From Desulfuromonadaceae bacterium (GTDB taxonomy: Bacteria; Desulfobacterota; Desulfuromonadia; Desulfuromonadales; Syntrophotaleaceae), in assembly GCA_021107335.1 (NCBI GenBank), contig JAIOSZ010000229.1, positions 1-12,556 of the forward strand: a stretch of 12,556 nt of DNA. The letters run 5' to 3'. Under the pieces are notes generated by a model that was not told the origin of the DNA, made no database searches, and saw only the letters and a list, made by a program, of their open reading frames with translations. Made by a program: the position numbers and the translations under genes. This document shows, one piece after another, positions 6,975 to 12,556 of this stretch; position 1 is the stretch's first letter, and each line of letters begins with the position of its first letter.

Positions 6975-7616
6975 TTAGTCAGTGGGTTGCCAATGGATGA
7001 GTTGTTGTTGGAAATCGATGCGGTAGTGGTGCTGTCTGAGGAAATCCATGCCGAGCAGGCCATCAAAGGGGGCGTCTGAATCGTTGAGATCGATCAGGTA
7101 GACTGCGGGAGTTTTCCAGGTATAGGGGCCGACTTGAAGGGCCGCAAGACGGACCCTTTCGGTAGCGATAAGCTGGCCCCCGGCAAGCCGGGACCACCCC
7201 TTCCCTAGAAATTTGGTTCGCAGCGAAACCACGGTACGGCGATAGAATACGGTTTGCGAAGCGCCGGTGTCGAGTAGCAATTGAGCCCTGACCTGTCGAT
7301 TGCCGTCGCTGAGTTCCACCGGTACTAGCACCTGATTGCCGTATACCTTTACCGGGGTGGAGAGCGACTTACGTTGGGCGTTCTCGGAATCCAGAACTCT
7401 TTGCTGGAGACCCCGGCGCTCCGTGGGGGAGAGGTATGCGTCATCAACGAATATGCGGGTGCCCTGTTCATCGACGTAGCTGTGAATCTCGCTGTGGCTG
7501 GCCTGGGGCTGCATCAGCAAGCCTAGTAACAGCAGGGGCAGTGGGCAAAGATTTACCGCCCAGGGCTGAATCCTTGGCTTTGTTACGGAATGGTTGGGTG
7601 GTTTGGCTCGCATCAT
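6975..7616 (-). CDS. Exported retropepsin-like aspartic protease with DUF4124-like N-terminus
   Basis: The protein has 213 residues. A basic N-terminus (to about 20) precedes a hydrophobic segment (21-38), which acts as a signal peptide or membrane anchor. Residues 43-62 (IHSYVDEQGTRIFVDD) resemble the DUF4124 element common at the start of small periplasmic proteins. The catalytic motif LLLDTGASQTVF (113-124) with D116 is the single-domain retropepsin signature, and DGLLGMDFL (185-193) is the matching hydrophobic-Gly motif that completes the fold. Such enzymes work as homodimers with one Asp from each chain; the periplasmic substrate is unknown. ATG ATG at 7616 lacks a strong Shine-Dalgarno sequence, so the exact start is uncertain. 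A minus-strand promoter is proposed at 7718-7745. The gene is divergent from the diguanylate cyclase. Confidence 0.85.
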   Translation of the reverse strand: MMRAKPPNHSVTKPRIQPWAVNLCPLPLLLLGLLMQPQASHSEIHSYVDEQGTRIFVDDAYLSPTERRGLQQRVLDSENAQRKSLSTPVKVYGNQVLVPVELSDGNRQVRAQLLLDTGASQTVFYRRTVVSLRTKFLGKGWSRLAGGQLIATERVRLAALQVGPYTWKTPAVYLIDLNDSDAPFDGLLGMDFLRQHHYRIDFQQQLIHWQPTD

Positions 7617-7681
7617 TACGGTGGTGCCTTTTTTGCATTAAAATCAAAGCAAGTCTATCCAGTCAAAATATCGACAGGTGC

Positions 7682-7785
7682 CGGTTGGGCAGGTTCCTGG
7701 CGCTCAGGTTTTCTTTCAGTATATAAGCCCACGCCGGTCCGGCAAGGCCGGATGGCAGGAACGGTATCTCGGATGCGCCCAACCG
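7682..7785 (+). promoter_or_regulatory. Candidate structured RNA leader of the diguanylate cyclase gene
   Basis: Two perfect helices nest: 7682-7690 pairs with 7777-7785 (CGGTTGGGC/GCCCAACCG, 9 bp) and 7693-7699 pairs with 7756-7762 (GTTCCTG/CAGGAAC, 7 bp). Inside them sits a hairpin (TCCGGC, AAG, GCCGGA at 7738-7752). A weak upstream promoter (TTGCAT at 7633, 17 nt, TATCCA at 7656) would place the whole structure in the leader. It does not match the GEMM c-di-GMP riboswitch cores that I know. Pairing is equally possible on the other strand, but a minus-strand promoter lies inside it, which favours plus. Confidence 0.35.
7718..7745 (-). promoter_or_regulatory. Putative sigma70 promoter of the aspartic-protease gene
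   Basis: On the minus strand, TTGCCG (7740-7745) and TATACT (7718-7723) are separated by 16 bp and face the protease gene, leaving a leader of about 95 nt. The -10 matches 5 of 6 consensus bases and the -35 matches 4 of 6. Confidence 0.45.
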
Positions 7786-7858
7786 AATCGATCGGTCGGG
7801 GTTGATTAACAATATTAAAACTGTGTGTCCTTATCGGATAGCAGCTCAAGGGAGCCGC

Positions 7859-9109
7859 ATGAAAAAAATTCTCGTCGTTGAAGATTCCAGTTTTTTTGGC
7901 CGCATGCTCAAGAACAAGCTGACCGCTGGAACTGGCGCCACGGTTTGTTGGGTAACGACCATGGCCGAGGCGCTCATGCTGGTTCGGGACGATGCCAGTG
8001 AGTATGTCGCTGCCATCGTTAATTTCAACCTGCCTGATGCTCCACGGGGCGAAATTGTCAGCGAGTTGGTCTCATGTAATATCCCGGTAATCGTTTTTAC
8101 CAGCGTGGTCAACAAGGTGGTGCGTGAGCAGATCTGGGCGGAAAAGGTTGTTGACTACGTCCTTAAAGAAGGGGTACAGAGCCTCGATTATCTGGTGGCT
8201 CTGTTACGGCGGCTGGAGCGTAATCCGCAGACCGAGGTACTGGTGGTCGATGATTCTGCCTTGCCCCGGGAAGCCATCGCGGCTTTATTGCGGGTTCACC
8301 GGTATAAGGTTTTTGAAGCGGCAGACGGTCGCCAGGCTCTGCAAATCATGGCCGAGCATCCGCAGATTAAGCTGGTTATTACCGACTTTCATATGCCGAA
8401 CATGGATGGCTTTGAACTGACCCAGGCTTTGCGCAAGCAATGGTCCAAGGACGACATGGCGATCATTGGCATTTCGGCACGGGGCGATAATGTCATGGCG
8501 GCGCGTTTTCTTAAATGCGGCGCCAACGATTTCATGGTCAAGCAGGCCTTTCTGACCGAGGAATTCTACTGCCGGGTCAGCCAGAACATTGAAAATCTAG
8601 AAAATATTGCGGCCATTCGCGAGGCAGCGGTTACCGACTTCTTGACCGGTTTGCCTAATCGACGCCATCTCTTTGAGGAAGGGCTTCGGGTTTGGCAGCA
8701 GGCCGCCGATACCGATTCAGAGCTGTGCTGTGCCATCTTCGATATCGACCATTTCAAACAGATTAACGATAAATTCGGTCATGAGATTGGGGATTTAGCC
8801 ATTCAACATGTGGCCCGAATGTTACAGGACTCCATGCCTGCCGAGGCCGTCCTCGCTCGAATGGGGGGCGAGGAGTTTTGTGCTTTATTGCCTCAAGGGA
8901 GAGAAAAGGCTGCCCGGTGTTGCGAAGCGTTTCGACGAACTCTTGAGTTAGCTTCTACCGACATCCCCGGCAGTGACTCTGCGATTCGTCTGACCGTCAG
9001 TATAGGTCTTGCCGCCGAGACAGATACCAGCCTTGAAGCGATGATCAATTGTGCTGATGCCTTGCTTTACCAGGCCAAGGACAGTGGCCGCAACCGGTTG
9101 GTTTGCTAA
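7859..9109 (+). CDS. Diguanylate cyclase with two N-terminal receiver domains (REC-REC-GGDEF)
   Basis: The chosen ATG gives 416 residues and begins with the receiver strand MKKILVVEDS after AAGGGAG; an upstream in-frame ATG would add 19 residues unrelated to the fold. REC1 (1-120) has E8/D9, S82 and K103, but Asn (N55) at the usual phosphoacceptor Asp, so it is probably not phosphorylated. REC2 (125-245) is complete: D131/D132, acceptor D176 in ITDFHMPNMDG, S206 and K228. The GGDEF domain (about 255-416) has DFLTGLPNRR (260-269), FDIDHFK (294-300) and the active GGEEF site (336-340), so it should make c-di-GMP from two GTP. The RxxD inhibitory site expected five residues before GGEEF is absent (AEAV), implying no product inhibition through that site. 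The ribosome binding site lies within a small GCTC/GAGC hairpin. The partner kinase is not identified. Confidence 0.93.
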   Translation: MKKILVVEDSSFFGRMLKNKLTAGTGATVCWVTTMAEALMLVRDDASEYVAAIVNFNLPDAPRGEIVSELVSCNIPVIVFTSVVNKVVREQIWAEKVVDYVLKEGVQSLDYLVALLRRLERNPQTEVLVVDDSALPREAIAALLRVHRYKVFEAADGRQALQIMAEHPQIKLVITDFHMPNMDGFELTQALRKQWSKDDMAIIGISARGDNVMAARFLKCGANDFMVKQAFLTEEFYCRVSQNIENLENIAAIREAAVTDFLTGLPNRRHLFEEGLRVWQQAADTDSELCCAIFDIDHFKQINDKFGHEIGDLAIQHVARMLQDSMPAEAVLARMGGEEFCALLPQGREKAARCCEAFRRTLELASTDIPGSDSAIRLTVSIGLAAETDTSLEAMINCADALLYQAKDSGRNRLVC

Positions 9110-9205
9110 CAGGATTAATTAATACTTGTTTCGCTCTGCTGGGTTTTTTGCTCCGACTTTGTTTTCTCTCGGCAGTCAGAGCATTGAATGGTTACACCAG
9201 AATAG

Positions 9206-9236
9206 AAAAGGCCCGGCGAAATGCCGGGCCTTTTTT
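9206..9236. terminator. Strong bidirectional intrinsic terminator
   Basis: A perfect 12-bp stem (9206-9217 with 9223-9234: A4, GGCCCGGC and its complement) around the loop GAAAT, followed by T6 and mirrored by an A-tract on the other side. It lies between the convergent diguanylate cyclase and outer-membrane-protein genes and can terminate both. The rest of the 9110-9268 gap shows nothing else. Confidence 0.95.
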
Positions 9237-9268
9237 GTCAATAGTCGCGGTCGATCAGGCGTTTAAAG

Positions 9269-9946
9269 TCAGAATTTGTAAGTGATCCCCAGGGCGATAA
9301 GCGGATAGTATTGGTAGTTCTCCAACTCGTCCTCCAACTCCCGTTTCTCCTGCGCTAAATTTGTCTGGAAGGTAGGGTCCGAGGCAATCGGGCCGGTCAC
9401 TGAGAGATCAATAATGGCCTTACCCTGAAAAACTACGCCAAAATCGCAAGTGAAGGACCAGCGTTTGTCTTTGCCGAGAGCATTTCCCCAGCCGATTCCC
9501 ACATAAGGCGCGACCTCGTTGAAGTCGACCTTACCGTTTAGGGTACCCAGCTGGGCCGCGGTATAGGTTGTGCCATCAAGGGTATAGCTGCCCTGGGAAG
9601 AGGCTTCAAGGTCGGATTCGTTCTTGTTGATCAAGGCCCCGGCACTGAAGCGAAACCCGGACTTTTTAAAGGGGTACCAGTCTAACATGATCGGAAATGA
9701 AAGCAGGTCAGCGTCCACATCGTAATCTATGTCGCTGGTATTGATATCGAAATCGACGCTTAATGCGTTGGCTCCAGCCCGCAGATTGAGCGCCGGCAGT
9801 ATGCCGACGATGCCCTCGGCACCGGCACCCAGGGTGCTGGCTTTGATTCCAAGAGCAAAGTCACCGGTGTCGGCTACTGCTGAGGTAACGGGGAGGCAAC
9901 CAAGCAGTAATGAGCAGAGCAAGCATTTAATGATTTGAAGCTTCAT
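9269..9946 (-). CDS. Outer-membrane beta-barrel protein
   Basis: The preferred ATG (AAGGA 9 nt upstream) gives 225 residues; a longer reading frame from 10024 adds 26 residues that lack signal-peptide character and would run across the likely transcription start. Residues 1-25 are a Sec signal peptide (MKLQIIK, hydrophobic core, SAVA cleavage). The mature protein alternates polar and hydrophobic residues in strands typical of a small barrel, such as ALGIKASTLGAGAEG, NLRAGANALSVDFDI, FRFSAGALI and APYVGIGWG. It ends ALGITYKF, with the terminal Phe recognised by the BAM machinery. The family looks OmpW/OmpA-barrel-like in size, but I cannot assign it. A near-consensus sigma54 promoter lies about 85 bp upstream, so expression is probably conditional. 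Ligand or function unknown. Confidence 0.85.
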   Translation of the reverse strand: MKLQIIKCLLCSLLLGCLPVTSAVADTGDFALGIKASTLGAGAEGIVGILPALNLRAGANALSVDFDINTSDIDYDVDADLLSFPIMLDWYPFKKSGFRFSAGALINKNESDLEASSQGSYTLDGTTYTAAQLGTLNGKVDFNEVAPYVGIGWGNALGKDKRWSFTCDFGVVFQGKAIIDLSVTGPIASDPTFQTNLAQEKRELEDELENYQYYPLIALGITYKF

Positions 9947-10010
9947 TGGGTCGTTCCTTTCTTGTACTGACAGGGGGGCAACGGACTGTGTCGAAAAATA
10001 TACGTGCGAA

Positions 10011-10117
10011 TGTCTGTGCACCACATATGAGCAATAGCTGCGCCAGTTTCGTTGGAATCAGTCATTTTTTAGCGGTGGATTTGGTTATGTCTGTAATTTC
10101 AGCTCGTTGTCTGTGAT
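10011..10117. repeat. Three TGTCTGT direct repeats around the sigma54 promoter
   Basis: TGTCTGT occurs at 10011-10017, 10088-10094 and 10108-10114. The last two belong to ten-base copies TGTCTGTAAT and TGTCTGTGAT starting exactly 20 bp apart, roughly two helical turns, about 45-85 bp upstream of the sigma54 site in the direction of transcription. This arrangement suits a regulator binding one DNA face, but no regulator is identified. Confidence 0.35.
10030..10045 (-). promoter_or_regulatory. Sigma54 (RpoN)-type promoter of the beta-barrel gene
   Basis: On the minus strand the sequence reads TGGCGCAGCTATTGCT, against the consensus TGGCAC(G)-N4-TTGC(A/T). The invariant GG and GC doublets are present with exactly ten bases between them. 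Transcription would start near 10019, giving a leader of about 70 nt. Sigma54 promoters need an activator bound upstream; the TGTCTGT repeats nearby are candidate sites. Confidence 0.65.
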
Positions 10118-10308
10118 GAGGTGAAAATAGTTAAGGGGTAGAGCTTTCTATGGCAAGAGCGAGATCTTTGATGTGGCGATATGACGCTGGGTGCAGGCGA
10201 TTTTTTGCACTTATGATATGGCTCCTGAAAACTAAAATATGGAAATGGGTTCAGAGTGTAAAATTCTGTTCCGCTATAGGGTCCTTGGGAAGGGCGGGCA
10301 GCTTTCCT
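10118..10308. other. Intergenic stretch with no clear gene
   Basis: Together with the promoter region from 9947, this makes a 362-bp gap, more AT-rich than its surroundings. A plus-strand reading frame of 56 codons (10150-10320) exists but has rare Arg/Ile codons and a poorly spaced ribosome binding site, so it is not called. GTGCA/TGCAC (10191-10210) is a weak inverted repeat. The stretch could be residual sequence from decay of the neighbouring EAL gene or an activator-binding region for the sigma54 promoter. Confidence 0.5.
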
Positions 10309-10560
10309 TTAGGGGAGTAATTGCTGTTCAGAAGCAAAGACCTTTGGATTTTGTTGCTGAAGCAGAAACTGCTCACAGGCATCAACCGGTAGTGGTCTGC
10401 TGAAATAGAACCCTTGTCCGTAAACACAGCCGTGTTCCTTCAAAAAGGCAAATTGCGCCATCACATTTTGGGCCGATTTGAAACGGTCACCGGCACTCTC
10501 GAGTTGCGGGATGTTGCTTCCCATTGACCTTTTGTCTTGTTTTGCGCTATGATTCACCAT
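10309..10560 (-). pseudogene. Truncated EAL-domain (c-di-GMP phosphodiesterase) remnant
   Basis: The reading frame encodes 83 residues. From about residue 34, MAQFAFLKEHGCVYGQGFYFSRPLP is the characteristic C-terminal end of EAL domains (usual form AEGVET.xQ.xFL..GC.YGQGYYFSRPLP), followed by a normal short tail and stop. Everything before it is missing: no EAL, no metal or c-di-GMP ligands and no partner domains. Residues 1-33 do not resemble the family and are read through the prfC promoter region. The fragment cannot be an active phosphodiesterase and is most likely the 3' remnant of a gene deleted by rearrangement, with the breakpoint near 10461. The apparent start at 10560 has no good ribosome binding site, so expression is doubtful. 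Confidence 0.75.
10524..10553 (+). promoter_or_regulatory. Strong sigma70 promoter for prfC
   Basis: TTGACC (10524-10529) and TATGAT (10548-10553) each match 5 of 6 consensus bases, with an 18-bp spacer. The predicted start is near 10560, immediately before the hairpin at 10565 and about 60 nt before the prfC start codon. Confidence 0.7.
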
Positions 10561-10564
10561 TCAT

Positions 10565-10588
10565 CGGGCCTTTTGGCCCGGTTTTTTT
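10565..10588 (+). terminator. Terminator-shaped hairpin in the prfC leader
   Basis: CGGGCC, TTTT, GGCCCG form a perfect 6-bp stem followed by G and seven T, oriented to stop plus-strand transcription. All neighbouring upstream genes are on the minus strand, so it does not obviously terminate any upstream gene. It begins about five nucleotides after the predicted prfC transcription start, so it may act as an early attenuator, a protective 5' hairpin, or a leftover terminator of a lost plus-strand gene. Confidence 0.7.
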
Positions 10589-10621
10589 ATCTGCAGAAGA
10601 TTCCTGAAAAAGGGTAGTGAA

Positions 10622-12208
10622 GTGAGCAAGAATCATCGTAAAGAAGTCGACCGCCGCCGCACATTTGGTATTATCAGCCATCCCGATGCCGGTAAAACCA
10701 CCCTGACCGAAAAATTATTGTTGTTCGGTGGGGCAATTCAGATGGCCGGGGCGGTCAAGGCCCGCAAGGCGGCTCGCCATGCCACCAGTGACTGGATGGC
10801 TATGGAGCAGGAGCGTGGTATTTCGGTCACTTCTTCGGTGATGAAATTTAACTATCGGGATTGTGAGGTCAACCTGCTCGATACCCCGGGTCATCAGGAC
10901 TTTTCTGAAGATACCTACCGGGTTTTGACTGCCGTCGACAGCGCGCTGATGGTTATCGACAACGCGAAAGGGGTCGAAACCCAGACCCGTAAGTTGATGG
11001 AAGTCTGTCGCATGCGCAACACGCCGATTATGACCTTTATCAACAAGCTCGATCGCGAGGGCTTGGAGCCCCTCGATATCCTGGCCGATATCGAAGAGTC
11101 CCTGCAGGTCGAATGCGCGCCTCTGTCTTGGCCCATCGGCATGGGTAAACGTTTTAAGGGCACCTATAACCTCTACCGCAAACGCCTGAGCCTGTTCACG
11201 CCGGGGCAGGAGACCCGCACCCAGGATGCTGTGGTGATCGATGATCTATCTGACCCACGCCTCGATGAACTGCTCGGTAGTCAGGCCGACGAACTGCGCG
11301 AGGATATCGAACTGCTGGAAGGGGCGGCCAATCCCTTCGATCTTGAGCAATATCTGAAAGGCAACCAGACCCCAGTGTTTTTCGGCAGCGCCATCAATAA
11401 CTTTGGTGTTGAGGAAATGCTCGAGGCTTTTGTCGAGCAGGCGCCGGCTCCCCGCCCTGCCCAGACCCTGACTCGCGAGGTCTCTCCTTACGAGGAGCCC
11501 TTCTCCGGCTTTGTCTTCAAGATTCAGGCGAATATGGACCCCGCCCATCGTGACCGTATCGCCTTTTTTAGGGTTTGCTCGGGCACTTTCAAGCGCGGCA
11601 TGAAGGTCAAGCATCATCGCATTGGCAAGGATGTGATCTTGGCCAACGCCACTATCTTTATGGCTCAGGACCGTGCCCATGTTGAGGAAGCCTTCCCCGG
11701 TGATATCATCGGCATCCATAATCACGGCACGATTAAGATCGGCGACACCTTCAGCGACAAAGAACCCTTGAAATTCATCGGCATCCCCAGCTTTGCTCCC
11801 GAGCACTTCCGCCGGGTACGGCTGAAGAATCCTTTGAAGACCAAGCAACTTGAAAAGGGCTTGAAGCAATTGGCCGAGGAAGGGGCAGTGCAGCTGTTTC
11901 GGCCGCTGATCAATAGTGACTACATTCTTGGTGCCGTCGGGGTGCTGCAGTTTGATGTGATCATGTCCCGGCTGCAGAATGAGTACGGCGTCGATGCTCT
12001 GTATGAGGGAATTACCTACGCCACCGCCCGTTGGGTGGATTGCGAAGATGACCAAAAAATGGAAGAATTCGAGAAGAAAAACCAGGCTAACCTGGCTAAG
12101 GATTCCGAGGGCGGTTTGGCCTTCCTGGCCTCCAGTGAATGGCGGCTGGGGCACACCATAGAACAGTGGCCTGAGGTTGTGTTCCACAAGACGCGGGAGC
12201 ATAATTAG
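10622..12208 (+). CDS. prfC: Peptide chain release factor 3 (RF3)
   Basis: RF3 is a cytosolic translational GTPase that recycles RF1/RF2 from the ribosome after termination. The 528 residues match the usual family length (about 529 in Escherichia coli). GTP-binding motifs are intact: G1 SHPDAGKTT (19-27), G2 RGISVTSS (65-72), G3 DTPGH (87-91) and G4 NKLDRE (141-146). The RF3-typical segment around [16 protein letters not shown] and the C-terminal [14 protein letters not shown] are also present. The start is GTG with an AAGGG 8 nt upstream; an ATG is not available at that position. The gene is single, with its own promoter and a leader hairpin upstream and a strong terminator after it. No truncation or frameshift is seen. 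Confidence 0.98.
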   Translation: MSKNHRKEVDRRRTFGIISHPDAGKTTLTEKLLLFGGAIQMAGAVKARKAARHATSDWMAMEQERGISVTSSVMKFNYRDCEVNLLDTPGHQDFSEDTYRVLTAVDSALMVIDNAKGVETQTRKLMEVCRMRNTPIMTFINKLDREGLEPLDILADIEESLQVECAPLSWPIGMGKRFKGTYNLYRKRLSLFTPGQETRTQDAVVIDDLSDPRLDELLGSQADELREDIELLEGAANPFDLEQYLKGNQTPVFFGSAINNFGVEEMLEAFVEQAPAPRPAQTLTREVSPYEEPFSGFVFKIQANMDPAHRDRIAFFRVCSGTFKRGMKVKHHRIGKDVILANATIFMAQDRAHVEEAFPGDIIGIHNHGTIKIGDTFSDKEPLKFIGIPSFAPEHFRRVRLKNPLKTKQLEKGLKQLAEEGAVQLFRPLINSDYILGAVGVLQFDVIMSRLQNEYGVDALYEGITYATARWVDCEDDQKMEEFEKKNQANLAKDSEGGLAFLASSEWRLGHTIEQWPEVVFHKTREHN

Positions 12209-12280
12209 TTTTCATCCGGAAACGGCCCTTTTCCCATATGAAAACGGAGATCTGCTGTTGTGCTATGACGAGAACAGAAT

Positions 12281-12312
12281 AAAAAAGGACGGCTATAAGC
12301 CGTCCTTTTTTT
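12281..12312. terminator. Bidirectional intrinsic terminator after prfC
   Basis: A perfect 13-bp stem (12281-12293 with 12299-12311: A6, GGACGGC and its complement) around the loop TATAA, ending in T7 on the plus strand and T6 on the minus. It separates prfC from the convergent PadR-family gene and can serve both. Confidence 0.95.
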
Positions 12313-12336
12313 GTTTCTCTATTGGCGTAGATGCAC

Positions 12337-12556
12337 CTATTTCCCAGTTTCCTTGCAGTCAAGATCCCGTACCTTGAGGACAAAATCGCTCATGGCGCCG
12401 GACATTTTCCCGATGAGCTGAGTCCATTGCTGTAGAAACTCTTCGCCTCCCGGAGTCAGGCGGTAGAGACGTTTGGCGGGTCCGTGACCGGAGACATCCC
12501 AGTCAGAGGTCACGTGGCCGTCGATTTCAAGTTGGCGCAGGGTTCGGTAAAGAGCG
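12337..12556 (-). CDS. PadR-family transcriptional regulator (partial, 3' end)
   Basis: The window holds the last 72 codons; the start lies beyond the right edge. Translation gives LYRTLRQLEIDGHVTSDWDV, then SGHGPAKRLYRLTPGGEEFLQQW. These are the end of the recognition helix and the beta-wing of PadR winged-helix repressors, followed by a short helical C-terminus of the PadR-s2 (short) type that would form the dimer helix. Such proteins usually repress genes beside them in response to small molecules; the target here lies outside the window or is unknown. The stop is TAG, 25 bp from the shared terminator. Confidence 0.88.
   Translation of the reverse strand, partial: ALYRTLRQLEIDGHVTSDWDVSGHGPAKRLYRLTPGGEEFLQQWTQLIGKMSGAMSDFVLKVRDLDCKETGK

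Noticed and set aside
7802..7858. Upstream ATG extending the diguanylate cyclase by 19 residues
   Set aside because: The extension is unrelated to the receiver fold and the ATG at 7859 has a good Shine-Dalgarno sequence.
7617..7858. Possible GEMM-type c-di-GMP riboswitch before the diguanylate cyclase
   Set aside because: The conserved GEMM core elements I know are absent; only generic nested helices are seen, so no family name is given.
9103..9285. Plus-strand reading frame of 60 codons overlapping the end of the diguanylate cyclase gene
   Set aside because: It runs straight through the strong terminator at 9206-9236 and resembles nothing.
9947..10024. N-terminal extension of the beta-barrel protein to 10024
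   Set aside because: It would place the signal peptide internally and start at or before the predicted sigma54 transcription start.
10150..10320. Plus-strand small reading frame of 56 codons, Arg-rich with a hydrophobic stretch
   Set aside because: Rare AGA, ATA and AGG codons, a ribosome binding site 11 nt away, and no similarity; probably chance in an AT-rich gap.
11246..12202. Minus-strand reading frame of 318 codons inside prfC
   Set aside because: It is antisense to an intact, highly conserved prfC and resembles no known protein; such shadows are common opposite GC-rich genes.
12096..12383. Minus-strand reading frame of 95 codons across the prfC terminator
   Set aside because: It spans the terminator hairpin and overlaps both prfC and the PadR-family gene in another frame.

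Overview
The window looks like chromosomal DNA from a Gram-negative, free-living bacterium, most probably a Desulfuromonadia-type deltaproteobacterium (Geobacter/Pelobacter/Desulfuromonas relatives). This is an inference from the gene mix: an outer-membrane beta-barrel protein behind a sigma54-type promoter, a DUF1847 protein, a DUF4124/retropepsin-like exported protease, a class I isoprenoid enzyme paired with a methyltransferase, and several PAS, receiver and c-di-GMP signalling proteins. Moderate-to-high GC coding DNA, strong Shine-Dalgarno sites and GC-rich intrinsic terminators fit this. No rRNA, tRNA, CRISPR array, transposase or prophage gene was seen.

Layout. Positions 90-878 (+) encode a membrane-anchored AsmA-like protein. 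It ends at a bidirectional terminator shared with a convergent small exported protein (960-1346, -). Next on the minus strand come a DUF1847 protein (1392-1889) and a tight three-gene unit read from 4430 to 2064: a trans-isoprenyl-diphosphate-synthase-like enzyme, a class I SAM methyltransferase overlapping it by 11 bp, and an exported Cache-like protein 23 bp later. A divergent gene (4698-5630, +) encodes a bile acid:sodium symporter-like membrane protein. The 267-bp region between them carries an operator-like inverted repeat.

A soluble PAS histidine kinase (5707-6807, -) and an exported aspartic protease (6975-7616, -) follow. Divergent from the protease is a diguanylate cyclase with two receiver domains (7859-9109, +), whose leader may fold into a nested RNA structure. 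After a strong terminator comes an outer-membrane beta-barrel protein (9269-9946, -) behind a near-consensus sigma54 promoter. A truncated EAL-domain remnant (10309-10560, -) lies between that region and prfC (10622-12208, +), encoding peptide chain release factor 3. prfC has a strong sigma70 promoter followed at once by a terminator-shaped hairpin. The window closes with the 3' part of a PadR-family regulator (12337-12556, -).

How the genes fit together. Only the 4430-2064 unit looks like a dedicated pathway: an isoprenoid-building enzyme, a tailoring methyltransferase, an exported protein and possibly the divergent transporter. Its product cannot be read from the sequence, and it is the best candidate here for an uncharacterised system. 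The kinase, the diguanylate cyclase and the EAL remnant are signalling genes, but nothing links them to one another directly. The rest is ordinary housekeeping or single-gene content.
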